Shown here piece after piece: positions 31,100 to 40,573 of a stretch of 64,000 nucleotides of DNA (the first letter of the stretch is position 1; every line of letters begins with the position of its first letter). The position numbers and the translations under genes are program-made. Under the pieces are notes generated by a model that had not been told where the DNA came from, did not search any database, and saw only the letters and a list, made by a program, of their open reading frames with translations. The stretch covers positions 62,001 through 126,000 of the forward strand of contig JAEYRX010000096.1 of the NCBI GenBank assembly GCA_023435225.1, read 5' to 3'. Source of the stretch: Bacillota bacterium (lineage in GTDB: Bacteria > Bacillota > UBA4882 > UBA8346).

Positions 31100-33604
31100 A
31101 TGGCGAAATTTAACGGTTTTAACGGGGATTACACCGGTTTATCCACTGAAGAAGTGAAAAGATTGCAAGACCAATACGGGAAAAACGAACTTGTACCAGA
31201 GAAGAAAGAGACTTTTTTCAGTAAAGCAGTGCAAGTATTGAAAGAACCAATGTTTCTATTACTTTTTGGAACAGCGTTAATCTATTTTCTGCTGGGAGAA
31301 GCCCGTGATGGATTGATTATGATTGGTTTCGTGGTTTTTATGTCCGGAATCAATCTATTTCAGGAATGGCGGACTGACCGGACCTTGCAAGCGTTAAAGG
31401 ATTTATCTTCGCCACTAATCCGGGTGATACGCAACAGTGAATTATCTACCATCGATAGCCGTGATTTAACCGTCGGCGATCTGGTTTTACTGGAAGAAGG
31501 CGATAAAATACCGGCGGATGGGCGGGTGCTTGAGTTTTTCGACCTGGCGGTGGATGAGTCCACCCTGACCGGGGAATCGGAAGTTGTTTGGAAAAAGGCT
31601 GTACTCACGGATGCGGAAAAAGAGTCCCATTGGCGCAAAGATATCTGTTACGCCGGGACGATGGTAACTCAAGGCAGCGCCATAGTCCAAATTATCCAAA
31701 TCGGTTCAGGGACCGAATATGGTAAGATCGGCCAGGATATCATCGCCATTCCGGATCGTCCCACTCCACTGGAAAAACAAGTCCGGAAAGTGGTCAAAGT
31801 TACCGGCCTAATTGGTTTGGGCATGTTTCTGCTAGTTTTTTTCATTACCTACCAGCATAATTTGAATATTATCAAGAGCATTCTAGATGGAATCACCCTG
31901 GCGATGGCCATGATTCCCGAGGAATTTCCGGTCATCCTCACGGTGTTTCTGGCGATGGGGGCTTGGCGGCTGGCCCGGAAGCAATCCATGATCCGCCACA
32001 TTCCTTCTGTGGAAACTTTGGGCGCCATTACAGTGCTTTGTGTTGATAAAACCGGAACCTTGACCAAAAATCAAATGACGGTTCAAGACCAATTCTGCTT
32101 TAAAGATCATGCCAACCGGGATCTACTCTACTGGGCGGCTCTCGGGTGTGAAACCGAACCTTACGATCCGATGGAAAAAGCGATTTTAGTGGCGGCGGAG
32201 GCGGAAGGCATTCGGCGGGATGAATTGTTTTCCCAGCCTTTAATATTTGAATATCCCTTTAGTTCCGAAACCAAAATGATGGGTCATGTTTGGAAACTAA
32301 ATGGTGATTCGGTATTAGCCGCGAAAGGATCGCCGGAAAGTATTTTGCCATTATGCAATCTAAATCAAACGGAGCTTCAGGAAGTTCAGCGCGCACAAGA
32401 AAGAATGGCCACCAAGGGTTTCCGGGTAATTGCCATTGCGAAACGTTTATCCATTCCGGTGATTCCCAACCAATTAAACGAAAACAATCTGGAATTGGCG
32501 GGATTAATCGGTTTAGCCGATCCGCCCCGCGAAACGGTTCCGGAGGCAATCAAAGTCTGTAACCGGGCCGGTGTCCGGGTCGTGATGATTACCGGGGATA
32601 ATGGCATTACCGCGAAATCTATCGCCGGGAGAATCGGGATTCAAAATCCGGAGAATGTGATTACCGGTCAAGAACTGGATCACCTTACTGATGAAGAGCT
32701 AAAGCAGCGGGTAAGAAACACCAATATATTCGCCCGGGTGATTCCCCGCCATAAGATGAGGATTGTCAAAGCCTTGCAAGAAAATGGCGAAACAGTAGCC
32801 ATGACCGGTGATGGGGTTAATGACGCTCCAGCTTTAAAAATCTCGGATATCGGAATCGCCATGGGCAAACGCGGTACCGGCGTGGCCAAAGAAGCAGCGG
32901 ATATGATTTTGTTGGATGATAATTTTACCACCATCGTGGATACCATCAAGGATGGACGCCGGATCTACGATAATATCAAGAAAGCCATTGGTTATGTTTT
33001 TGTTATCCACATCCCGATTGCGCTTCTGGCCTTATTAACTCCCTTGCTGCATCTGCCAGGGCTGCTGTTCCCGATTCATGTTGTCTTGTTGGAATTAATC
33101 ATTGATCCCACTTGTTCCATTATATTCGAACGGCAAGCCATAGAACCGGGGATTATGGAACGAAAACCACGTTCACCCAAGGAGTCATTGATTACCGGGG
33201 GATTAATAATGAAAGCTATTTTACAAGGGCTAGTAATTTTTAGTGCTACTTTTGGTTCATATATATTTGCAATCAATAATCATTGGACGGTTGACGCGGC
33301 CCGGACTTTCTCGTTAACAATCTTAATTTTTGCCAATCTCTTTCTAGTTTATGTTAATCAGTCCAATCGTGAAGTTACAGTTACTAACATTTTTCACTTT
33401 AAAGATAAAGTAATGTCTTTTGTTAATTTGGGAATTTTAGCCGGACTCGCATTGGTGATTTATCTCCCGGTAGCTCAAACAGTGGTAAAAACTACCGCTT
33501 TGAGTTTTACTCAATTAATAGCAGCTATTGGGGTGGCATTCCTATCTACTGTATGGTGGGAAGTAGTAAAAATAATTCGAAAAACCAAGTATAACGGGAA
33601 ATAA
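31100..33604 (+). CDS. Cation-transporting P-type ATPase under NiCo riboswitch
   Basis: About 834 aa from ATG 31100 (AAGGAGGT upstream; the frame extends into the terminator before it). P2-type layout: actuator motif LTGES (156-160), M4 motif PEEFPV (273-278) in place of PEGLP of Ca2+ pumps, phosphorylation site DKTGT (316-320), hinge TGDGVNDAPAL, and six C-terminal helices. No N-terminal metal-binding domain and no CPC/SPC motif of P1B pumps. With a NiCo-type riboswitch upstream, efflux of Ni2+, Co2+ or Fe2+ is the best guess, though the fold alone would suggest Ca2+-like ions. Confidence 0.88.
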   Translation: MAKFNGFNGDYTGLSTEEVKRLQDQYGKNELVPEKKETFFSKAVQVLKEPMFLLLFGTALIYFLLGEARDGLIMIGFVVFMSGINLFQEWRTDRTLQALKDLSSPLIRVIRNSELSTIDSRDLTVGDLVLLEEGDKIPADGRVLEFFDLAVDESTLTGESEVVWKKAVLTDAEKESHWRKDICYAGTMVTQGSAIVQIIQIGSGTEYGKIGQDIIAIPDRPTPLEKQVRKVVKVTGLIGLGMFLLVFFITYQHNLNIIKSILDGITLAMAMIPEEFPVILTVFLAMGAWRLARKQSMIRHIPSVETLGAITVLCVDKTGTLTKNQMTVQDQFCFKDHANRDLLYWAALGCETEPYDPMEKAILVAAEAEGIRRDELFSQPLIFEYPFSSETKMMGHVWKLNGDSVLAAKGSPESILPLCNLNQTELQEVQRAQERMATKGFRVIAIAKRLSIPVIPNQLNENNLELAGLIGLADPPRETVPEAIKVCNRAGVRVVMITGDNGITAKSIAGRIGIQNPENVITGQELDHLTDEELKQRVRNTNIFARVIPRHKMRIVKALQENGETVAMTGDGVNDAPALKISDIGIAMGKRGTGVAKEAADMILLDDNFTTIVDTIKDGRRIYDNIKKAIGYVFVIHIPIALLALLTPLLHLPGLLFPIHVVLLELIIDPTCSIIFERQAIEPGIMERKPRSPKESLITGGLIMKAILQGLVIFSATFGSYIFAINNHWTVDAARTFSLTILIFANLFLVYVNQSNREVTVTNIFHFKDKVMSFVNLGILAGLALVIYLPVAQTVVKTTALSFTQLIAAIGVAFLSTVWWEVVKIIRKTKYNGK

Positions 33605-33626
33605 CAAGATTTAAGGAGGTATGGAC

Positions 33627-34424
33627 ATGGAAAGTATTACTGAATTAAAAGGGGTGGAAAGAACTCTTTTGGCGGCTTTGAAAGTTAAAAAAGATGAGTA
33701 TTACCAAAAGGAATCCATTATTAAAGATCAACTAGCCAAAGATATCTTTGAGAGTTTAAATCTTGATGAAAGTGAATTTAAAATAAATAAGCATTCAGCA
33801 ACTGCCGCTCTCTTTCGGACGAAAAAGATTGATCAATATATTAAAGAGTTTATGACCGTAAATCCCGATGGATTGGTGGTGGATTTGGGTTGTGGTCTCG
33901 ATCCGCGATTTTACCGGCTTGATAATCGTCGTATAACCTGGATTGATATTGATTTACCGGAAGTAATTGCTCTCAAAAAGAAGCTTGTCAAAGAAACTTC
34001 CCGTTATCATATGTTGGGCAAGTCAATTACTGATCTAACTTGGATTGATGAAGTTTTATCAATAAATAAAGGTAAAACAATGTTGGTCGCCGAGGGAGTG
34101 TTAATGTACCTTGATAAAGAAGATGTAATTGCAATGTTAAAGGCAATAAGTAAAAAGATTCAGGGAGCATTATTGGCGTTTGACCTTTGTAGTGAAGTTT
34201 TGGCCAACCGGAATTTCATTCGGATGCTAAAAAAGGCGGATACGGTCTTTCAATGGGGAATTAATGATAGTACGGGACTGATTAACGAAAATAACGGCTG
34301 CCGGATCGTTGAAGAGTGGCGTTATTACGATCATTTTCAAAGACGGTATGGTATCGCTAACCTGTTTCGTTTTATCCCTGTTTTGAAGCATCTCTTTCGA
34401 ATCGTGAAATGTGAATTTGTTTAA
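33627..34424 (+). CDS. Class I SAM methyltransferase, LCMT/PPM-like
   Basis: About 265 aa from ATG 33627; GGAGGT ends right before an earlier ATG at 33621, so the later one is favoured. SAM motif I is VVDLGCGLDPRFYRL, followed by WIDIDLPEVIALKK and MLVAEGVLMYLDKEDV, the pattern of leucine carboxyl methyltransferase-like O-methyltransferases (PPM family), which in bacteria often act on small acids or polyketides. It follows the ATPase by 22 bases and begins a run of three methyltransferases and a reductase. Substrate unknown. Confidence 0.8.
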   Translation: MESITELKGVERTLLAALKVKKDEYYQKESIIKDQLAKDIFESLNLDESEFKINKHSATAALFRTKKIDQYIKEFMTVNPDGLVVDLGCGLDPRFYRLDNRRITWIDIDLPEVIALKKKLVKETSRYHMLGKSITDLTWIDEVLSINKGKTMLVAEGVLMYLDKEDVIAMLKAISKKIQGALLAFDLCSEVLANRNFIRMLKKADTVFQWGINDSTGLINENNGCRIVEEWRYYDHFQRRYGIANLFRFIPVLKHLFRIVKCEFV

Positions 34425-34477
34425 GGAAAACGAAAGGCCATCGTGATTGCTATCAATAATTAAAGGAGGTTTTCGGG

Positions 34478-35209
34478 ATGAACCGGCAACAAACAAAAAT
34501 GGCGGCTAAAAATTCAACAGACCCTTTAAGCGTTAACCGAAAGCAATTATTGAAGAAAGTGTTGATTCGACTTCTCATGGCGGTGGTATTATTAGGCGCT
34601 GTCTTTTTTCTTCCCGCCGGAACTTTTGATTACTGGCAAGCGTGGGTTTATATGGTTATTTTAATTACACCGGCGACATTAACCATGCTTTATCTGTTAA
34701 TGAAAGCTCCCGACCTTTTGGAACGCCGGATGAAGATGAAAGAAAAAGAGACTGAGCAAAAGTTAATTGTCAAACTGTCATTTATCTTTTATATCGTCTT
34801 ATTCCTGATCCCTGGTTTTGATAAGCGTTACGGATGGTCGGATGTATCGGTAATTATCGTTATTTGTGCGGATATACTTATCTTTTTAGGATACTTGCTG
34901 TTTATTTTAGTAATAAAAGAAAACCGCTATGCGTCGCGCGTGATCGAAGTCGCTGAAGAACAAAAAGTAATTAGCACCGGTCCTTACGCCGTGGTGCGGC
35001 ATCCAATGTATGTTTCATCATTGTTAATTTTTATCTTTAGTTCGTTGGCATTAGGCTCGTATTGGGCGGCGCTGATTCCAAGTGTTTTTATTATTCTTTT
35101 GATTGGCGCTAGAATCATCAATGAAGAGAACGTGCTTCAAGAAGAGTTGCCAGGGTATTGTGCGTATATTGAAAAGGCAAAATACCGGTTAATACCTCGA
35201 ATCTGGTGA
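34478..35209 (+). CDS. Membrane methyltransferase, isoprenylcysteine carboxyl methyltransferase (ICMT)-like
   Basis: 243 aa with five or so membrane helices. The SAM-binding signature of the ICMT/PEMT family is near the C-terminus: STGPYAVVRHPMYVSSLL, then NEENVLQEELPGYCAYIEKAKYRLIP. AAAGGAGG precedes the ATG. Such bacterial proteins methylate lipids or small hydrophobic thiols/acids, with few known substrates. It belongs to the co-oriented run 31.1-36.8 kb. Confidence 0.85.
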   Translation: MNRQQTKMAAKNSTDPLSVNRKQLLKKVLIRLLMAVVLLGAVFFLPAGTFDYWQAWVYMVILITPATLTMLYLLMKAPDLLERRMKMKEKETEQKLIVKLSFIFYIVLFLIPGFDKRYGWSDVSVIIVICADILIFLGYLLFILVIKENRYASRVIEVAEEQKVISTGPYAVVRHPMYVSSLLIFIFSSLALGSYWAALIPSVFIILLIGARIINEENVLQEELPGYCAYIEKAKYRLIPRIW

Positions 35210-35253
35210 GATTTAGGATAAGTTTTTGATTCAATCCTTTTGAAGTAGGTGAT

Positions 35254-36173
35254 ATGATGAATGGAATAAAGCCAATGAAAAATCTTTTTTACGGAGCTGG
35301 AGTGATTGGAAGCTTATACGCCGCCCGTTTCCATGAACACGGCCATGATATTACCGTTTTAGCCCGGGGAAGGCGGCTCAAGGATTTGCAGGAGCAGGGA
35401 ATTGTACTTCAAAAAATGAACTCCGGTTTTCAAAGTGTTTCGCGAGTAAAAGCAATTGAAGTGTTGGGTCCGGAAGATTGCTACGATTTAATTATAGTTC
35501 CGGTGCGCCGGGAACAATTGGCGGCCATCATTCCAATTTTGGCGGCGAATGGTTCGCCCCATATTTTAGTCATGGTCAATAATCCCTTGGGATATAAGGA
35601 ATTAAAAGAGGCTTTGGAGGACCGAGTTTGTATCGGATTCCCCGGCGCGGGCGGGAACTGGATGGTTTTACAGTCCGTTATACATTGGCGCCGGGAATAT
35701 TTCAGCCAACGACGTTTGGAGAAATTAATGGTGAAATTACTTCGAGAATAAAAGCAATTGGTTCGATGTTTCATGAGGCTGGTTTTTCAGTGGCCCTATC
35801 CCGGAATATTGATGCCTGGCAAAAGACCCATGTGGCCTGGGTAAGCCCGGTGGCTAATGCAATTTATGCGGCGGACGGTGATATTTATCAACTGGCGCGG
35901 CGATCCGAAATGATACATAATCTGCTTTTCGCCATCCGCAAAAATTTTGCGGCATTCAAAAAATTTGGGATTCCAATAACTCCGGTCCGATTAAAAATTT
36001 GGTTATTGCCCGAATATATCTTAATGCCTTTTTTAAAAATATTGTTTCGCACCCGATTTGCGGAGAACATCATGGCGAAGCATGCGAATAAGGCCCGGCG
36101 GGAGATGGAGCAGTTGGCCGAAGAGTTTGGGAAACTAACCAATGGTGAAAAAATGAATCTGGATATTATGTAG
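35254..36173 (+). pseudogene. Ketopantoate reductase-like (ApbA/PanE) gene with frameshift
   Basis: Two overlapping frames together encode one ApbA/PanE-family dehydrogenase. The first (35254-35751) has the NADP loop FYGAGVIGSLYAARF and runs to GFPGAGG. The second continues with ELDGFTVRYTLAPG to the end at 36173. Adding one G to the GGG run at 35653-35655 joins them exactly (GAGG-ELDG). It is either a one-base deletion in a live gene, a phase-variable tract, or a sequencing error. If repaired it would be ~306 aa and reduce a 2-oxo acid. Confidence 0.8.
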
Positions 36174-36192
36174 TAAGTAAGGGGGATTATTT

Positions 36193-36798
36193 ATGAGAAA
36201 CGATACCAATCAACTGAAATATAAATTTTTAGCCCCGATTTATGATTATGTTTTTGATCCCATCCTTGCTAAAGCCCGAAAAAAGGCGTTATTATCATTG
36301 GACTTTAAGCCAAATGACAAAATTCTATTAATTGGGGTTGGCACCGGTCTGGATATACCTTTGATTCCAAAAGGTTGTTCGATTACTGGAATCGATCTTT
36401 CAATTGAGATGCTACGGAAGGCAAAATCAAAGGCTGAATCCCGTAATGTAGAATTGTACAAGATGAATGCCGAGAGTTTGGAGTTTGTGAATCAAAGTTT
36501 TGATTTTATAGTGTTGAATTTAATCTTGAGTGTGGCTGAAAATCCAAAAGCGGTCATGTCGGAGGCTATCAGGGTGTTAAAAGAAAAAGGGAATATTCTG
36601 GTATTCGATAAATTTATCAAGGGCAAGAAACCGGGAATGGCCCGTAAGTCATTAAATAAACTAACATCATTTATCGGTACGGATATTACCCGCTGTTTTG
36701 AAGAGATTATCGACGATTTACCGTTAAGTATTATCAAAGACGAAAGTTCATTGTTCCGGGGGAATTACAGGATTATGGTTATCAAAAAAAGAACATGA
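36193..36798 (+). CDS. Class I SAM methyltransferase, PmtA/UbiE-like
   Basis: 201 aa. The N-terminal KYKFLAPIYDYVFDP is typical of phospholipid N-methyltransferase (PmtA) and UbiE-like enzymes. SAM motif I is ILLIGVGTGLDIPLIP, motif II ITGIDLSIEML, post-I VLNLILSVAENP. Small soluble enzyme that could methylate phosphatidylethanolamine, a quinone or a metalloid; it lacks the cysteine pattern of ArsM. Last gene of the methyltransferase run, followed by a terminator. Confidence 0.82.
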   Translation: MRNDTNQLKYKFLAPIYDYVFDPILAKARKKALLSLDFKPNDKILLIGVGTGLDIPLIPKGCSITGIDLSIEMLRKAKSKAESRNVELYKMNAESLEFVNQSFDFIVLNLILSVAENPKAVMSEAIRVLKEKGNILVFDKFIKGKKPGMARKSLNKLTSFIGTDITRCFEEIIDDLPLSIIKDESSLFRGNYRIMVIKKRT

Positions 36799-36847
36799 AT
36801 TCCAGTAGGAATAGTCAGAACTTAACTGGGAAATTAAATATCATTAC

Positions 36848-36874
36848 AAAAAAGGAGTTCAATGAGCCTTTTTT
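36848..36874. terminator. Bidirectional terminator
   Basis: Stem AAAAAAGG/CCTTTTTT with an 11-nt loop lies between two convergent units. The A and T runs serve both strands. Confidence 0.65.
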
Positions 36875-36882
36875 CTAGGTCG

Positions 36883-37080
36883 TCAAGAACCACAATAAAA
36901 AGGCAGTTTTCGCAGCTCTAATGCCCTTTTTACTCCGGGACATCCACCGCGGGTATTTATACCGATGACTTCAATTTCAACGCCTTCAAAAGCGCATTTT
37001 TTCTCCCGCATTACTTTCAAATCAGTGGCGGCTGGACACATAACTTCCGATAGCAGACATCTAATTAATCCTACTTTCAC
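36883..37080 (-). pseudogene. Truncated CGGC-domain protein
   Basis: 65 aa starting at GTG 37080 (GAGG upstream). It has the N-terminal features of CGGC-domain proteins (MKVGLIRCLLSEVMCPAATDLKVMREKK, shown here only in part as VGLIRCLLSEVMCP) and the cysteine loop RGGCPGVKRALE, where the first Cys of CGGC is replaced by Arg. It then stops, while intact members are over 100 aa and have more cysteines downstream. The terminator follows within 10 bases. Probably a decayed metal-binding gene; a short functional form is less likely. Confidence 0.65.
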
Positions 37081-37102
37081 TTATTATCCTCAACTTAATT
37101 TA

Positions 37103-37441
37103 TTAATCACATGGTAAAGTTTTTTGTTTTAACCATTCCTGTAATTTCGCCAAATCAGCGAGAGGTTGGGGAGATTGACGAAGCTCATCAAAGACCAGAC
37201 TTTGGATAAACTTAAATTTTCCTTCCGGAGTAAGGGAATAGTAAACCCATTGCGCTTGTTTGCGATCACTCACCAAACCGGAGCTTTTTAAGTATGATAA
37301 ATGCCGGGAAGTTTTAGTTTGGTTGATTTGCAATACTTCCATGATATCACAGACACAAAGTTCTTTTTCATATAATAAATTAATAATCCTAAGCCGGGTT
37401 TCGTCGGAGAGCGCTTTTAAAGCATTTAAAACATTTTTCAT
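37103..37441 (-). CDS. arsR: ArsR-family metalloregulator
   Basis: 112 aa. Winged helix with the recognition helix INQTKTSRHLSYLKSSGLV and the As(III)-binding ELCVCDI motif in helix 3; a C-terminal LPCD adds one cysteine. It is divergent from the metallophosphoesterase-acr3 pair and co-directional with the truncated CGGC gene. The usual arrangement arsR/acr3 supports arsenite-responsive repression of the divergent pair. Confidence 0.88.
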   Translation of the reverse strand: MKNVLNALKALSDETRLRIINLLYEKELCVCDIMEVLQINQTKTSRHLSYLKSSGLVSDRKQAQWVYYSLTPEGKFKFIQSLVFDELRQSPQPLADLAKLQEWLKQKTLPCD

Positions 37442-37579
37442 GGATTGACCTCATTTATTAAATATGGTATATTTGTATAAGCGAATATACGGTTATATAC
37501 ATATATTATATCGTGATCTTAAAGTTTCTTCAAGCTTATCGGGAAATTGCAAATATCGATTAAAAAAGGGGGTGAGTTA

Positions 37580-38290
37580 TTGAGATTCGCAGTCATTGGG
37601 GATATTCACAGTAATTTACCGGCCTTAGAGTCGGTATTAAGCCGGATTCAACAAGATGGAGTCGATTTTATTATCTCTACAGGAGATCTGGTGGGTTATG
37701 CTCCGTTTCCTAACGAAGTGATTAATGTAATCCGTACTAAGAATATTCTTTCCATTCAAGGTAATTACGATAAAGCAGTTGGAAATAAAGAATTGATTTG
37801 CGGTTGTGATTATGCCGACCCTAAAATGCTCGAGTTAGCCAGTCTCTCCGTCCAGTTTACGAATCAATCGATCAGCAACGAAAACCGGAGATACTTAAAA
37901 AACCTCCCCCAACAAGCGACATTTAAAATTGGTCAATTTGAAATGCTCGTTATTCATGGAAGCCCGCGAAAAATTAACGAATATTTATTTGAAGACTCTA
38001 TTGTTCTTGACGAAGTCACCCAAAGTCTTTCTCAAAATATTCTCATTTGCGGTCATACCCATCTACCATACTATAAAATAATCAATGATAAGCATGTGAT
38101 CAACTCCGGCTCAGTAGGGAAGCCCAAACATGGTAATCCAAATGCGGTTTTTGTCATAGTAAATATTGATAACCAACAGATTGATGCCCAAATTATAGAA
38201 GTCCCTTATGATTTTGAAAAAACTGCGCGAGCCATTGAAAATGATTCGGTATTACCCAATGAATTTGCGGATATGTTGAGAAAAGGTTAA
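37580..38290 (+). CDS. Metallophosphoesterase (YfcE/ApaH-like), complete copy
   Basis: 237 aa from TTG 37580; GGGGGTGAG is just upstream. Binuclear metal site motifs are all present: GDIHSN, GDLVGYAP, GNYDKA, HGSP, and CGHTHLP. A truncated paralogue, ~75% identical by eye over 70 residues, sits at 25629. It is followed 37 bases later by acr3, and relatives of this phosphoesterase occur in ars operons of other Bacillota; their substrate is not settled. Confidence 0.87.
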   Translation: MRFAVIGDIHSNLPALESVLSRIQQDGVDFIISTGDLVGYAPFPNEVINVIRTKNILSIQGNYDKAVGNKELICGCDYADPKMLELASLSVQFTNQSISNENRRYLKNLPQQATFKIGQFEMLVIHGSPRKINEYLFEDSIVLDEVTQSLSQNILICGHTHLPYYKIINDKHVINSGSVGKPKHGNPNAVFVIVNIDNQQIDAQIIEVPYDFEKTARAIENDSVLPNEFADMLRKG

Positions 38291-38327
38291 TAGAAAAAAG
38301 TTAAGTACTTGGAGAGGATGTATTAAG

Positions 38328-39374
38328 ATGAATGAAAATACCATAAAAAAATTATCATTTCTTGATCGATACTTGACCTTATGGATTTTTGCAGCAATGT
38401 TATTGGGAGTAACCGCTGGGTTTCTGATTCCGGGAATTGAAAGATTCATTAATCGTTTTCAAGTCGGTACTACCAATATTCCCATCGCCATTGGATTGAT
38501 TTTAATGATGTATCCGCCATTCGCCAAGGTTAAATATGAAGAATTAGGCGACGTTTTTCGAAATTGGAAAGTCCTTGGCCTTTCATTAGTGCAAAATTGG
38601 ATTGTCGGTCCAATCTTGATGTTCTTTTTAGCAATTATCTTTTTAGGCGACTACCCGCAATATATGATCGGTTTGATTTTAGTGGGCTTAGCACGTTGTA
38701 TTGCCATGGTCATCGTCTGGAATGAACTTGCCAAGGGCGATACCGAATATGCCGCCGGATTAGTCGCTTTTAACAGTATCTTTCAAGTATTGTTCTATAG
38801 TTTCTACGCTTGGGTTTTTATCACGGTTTTGCCCCCGATCTTCGGCTTAAAAGGCAGTGCTGTTCAAGTGAGCATTGTCCAAATCGCGAAAAGTGTCTTT
38901 ATTTATCTAGGAATTCCCTTTATCGCCGGGATGCTGACCCGCTATTTTCTGATCAAAGCCAAGGGGAAGGAATGGTATCAAACAAAGTTCATTCCGAAAG
39001 TCAGTCTAGTCACATTAATTGCTTTATTATTCACTATTGTGGTGATGTTTAGTTTGAAGGGCGATTTGATTGTCCGGATTCCTATGGATGTTATCCGGAT
39101 TGCGGTGCCATTATTGATTTATTTTTGTGTTATGTTTTTGGTGAGTTTTTGGATGAGTAAGAAAGTTGGAGCCAACTACCGGCAGACTACAACTTTATCA
39201 TTCACAGCGGCCAGTAATAATTTTGAATTGGCAATTGCGGTAGCGGTGGCGGTGTTTGGACTAAACTCCGGGGCGGCATTTGCGGCGGTAATTGGACCGT
39301 TGGTGGAAGTGCCGGTGATGATTGGATTGGTGAATGTGGCTTTATACTTCCAGAAAAAATATTTTCAGGAATAG
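38328..39374 (+). CDS. acr3: Arsenite efflux permease Acr3
   Basis: 348 aa with ten membrane helices (bile acid/arsenite/riboflavin transporter fold). The conserved cysteine of Acr3 is in GLARCIAMVIVWNELAKGD, and the second signature SFTAASNNFELAIAVAVAVFG is present. It exports As(III) using the proton-motive force. GGAGAGGA before the ATG. Together with the divergent arsR it forms a standard arsenic resistance unit at the right end of the metal island. Confidence 0.95.
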   Translation: MNENTIKKLSFLDRYLTLWIFAAMLLGVTAGFLIPGIERFINRFQVGTTNIPIAIGLILMMYPPFAKVKYEELGDVFRNWKVLGLSLVQNWIVGPILMFFLAIIFLGDYPQYMIGLILVGLARCIAMVIVWNELAKGDTEYAAGLVAFNSIFQVLFYSFYAWVFITVLPPIFGLKGSAVQVSIVQIAKSVFIYLGIPFIAGMLTRYFLIKAKGKEWYQTKFIPKVSLVTLIALLFTIVVMFSLKGDLIVRIPMDVIRIAVPLLIYFCVMFLVSFWMSKKVGANYRQTTTLSFTAASNNFELAIAVAVAVFGLNSGAAFAAVIGPLVEVPVMIGLVNVALYFQKKYFQE

Positions 39375-39396
39375 TGACATTTGGTTAAAAATTAAT

Positions 39397-39431
39397 CAAG
39401 GGGTTACCAAGTAAAACTTGACAACTCCTTG
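39397..39431. terminator. Hairpin between convergent genes
   Basis: CAAGGGGTT/AACTCCTTG (one mismatch) enclosing CAAGT/ACTTG. It is followed on the minus strand by TTAATTTTT, so it may end the minus-strand methyltransferase gene as well as acr3. Confidence 0.55.
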
Positions 39432-39457
39432 AAAATATCCGCAAGTATTAAGAGATC

Positions 39458-40543
39458 TTAAGTTGTTTCTTGCTTTGCATGAACCGGATTGACCAAGCAA
39501 AAGGCAATGCCGTAAGCGATCAGTATTAAAGGCCAATACTTGAGATAATCCTGTGCCCATTTGAAGTTGCTAACTAAAAAGAATCCGCCGATAAGGATTA
39601 AAGTTATTGAAGGAAGAAGTAAACTACTATCTTTTCTATCAGTCAAATAGCTGAAGAAAATACCAAGTCCCCAAAGGAAAGGGCAGACCGGCCACCACTC
39701 TATCGCTTCTTCCCAGGATAAATAAGGGGGAAGAACAAAAGAGAAGATGCCAATCCCTGTTAAAAGCGTTGCATATATAAGGTCTTCTTTATCATGGGCG
39801 CGGTAGAATTTATAATAAAGATAAAAACCGTATAATAACGGGATCGCAGGCCAATACGTGTTCCAATCAATAGAGAACAAACCTAAGTTTTGAGATAAGA
39901 AAATTACACCGATTAATAATAAGAGGATATCTCCCCGATTTCCGGTTTTAATCATAACCAAACACTCCTTTATCGTTTTTGTTACAGATATATAACGTGG
40001 TACATTTTGGCAATAACTTTCATAAATTTGCCCGAAGGTATGTTGCAACCAAGCTTCTTCAGCAAGGATAATATAATGATGAACAATGATGATAAAAACA
40101 CTTAAGAGCAATACCCCGGGAGAACAAGTATAAAGAGTTGAGGCAATCAGGGTTAAATTGAGGGAAACATACATTGGATTGCGACTGATTTTGTATGGGC
40201 CGTTAATATTGAATACTGTTGGCTCCATGGGTGTACCAAGTCTGAAACTCCGACCCAATGTTGCTTTTCCGATGAAAAGGCCAATAAAACCGATTATCCA
40301 TAGGAGAATGGCCACGAATCGAAGCGAAACATAGTTTGGAAATGCCGAATACCCGATTCCAAAAGCATGGATACCCATAGCTGCCCAAACTGGAAGGACA
40401 AGATACTTAGCAGCAAAGAATAGTGTTTTTTTAATGGGTGGCTTGCCATCGATATTGATATGGCGTTTTTTGAAGAGAAACTCGCTAATCAAAAGGTTCA
40501 TCAAAAAAACAAAGGGTAATATGATAGTGATAAATCCTTCCAT
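39458..40543 (-). CDS. Membrane methyltransferase fused to LiaF/DUF5668-like membrane domain
   Basis: 361 aa. Residues 1-190 form an ICMT/PEMT-type membrane methyltransferase with the SAM signature NGPYKISRNPMYVSLNLTL and AEEAWLQHTFGQIYESYCQNVPRY. Residues ~200-355 form a second module of paired membrane hairpins with a tryptophan-rich repeat (YWPAIPLLYGFYLYY, WWPVCPFLWGLGIFF, YWPLILIAYGIAF), as in LiaI/LiaF-type toastrack-less sensors. An operator of the neighbouring TetR lies before the start. The fusion suggests envelope-stress-linked lipid methylation, which is inference. Confidence 0.78.
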   Translation of the reverse strand: MEGFITIILPFVFLMNLLISEFLFKKRHINIDGKPPIKKTLFFAAKYLVLPVWAAMGIHAFGIGYSAFPNYVSLRFVAILLWIIGFIGLFIGKATLGRSFRLGTPMEPTVFNINGPYKISRNPMYVSLNLTLIASTLYTCSPGVLLLSVFIIIVHHYIILAEEAWLQHTFGQIYESYCQNVPRYISVTKTIKECLVMIKTGNRGDILLLLIGVIFLSQNLGLFSIDWNTYWPAIPLLYGFYLYYKFYRAHDKEDLIYATLLTGIGIFSFVLPPYLSWEEAIEWWPVCPFLWGLGIFFSYLTDRKDSSLLLPSITLILIGGFFLVSNFKWAQDYLKYWPLILIAYGIAFCLVNPVHAKQETT

Positions 40544-40573
40544 TTAGTACTCCTTTCATGAAGGTTATTTTGT

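Noticed and set aside
31360..33276. Several minus-strand frames of 65-96 codons
   Set aside because: All are shadows of the well-supported P-type ATPase gene.
33627..36798. Arsenite methyltransferase ArsM among the island methyltransferases
   Set aside because: None shows the three or four conserved cysteines of ArsM.
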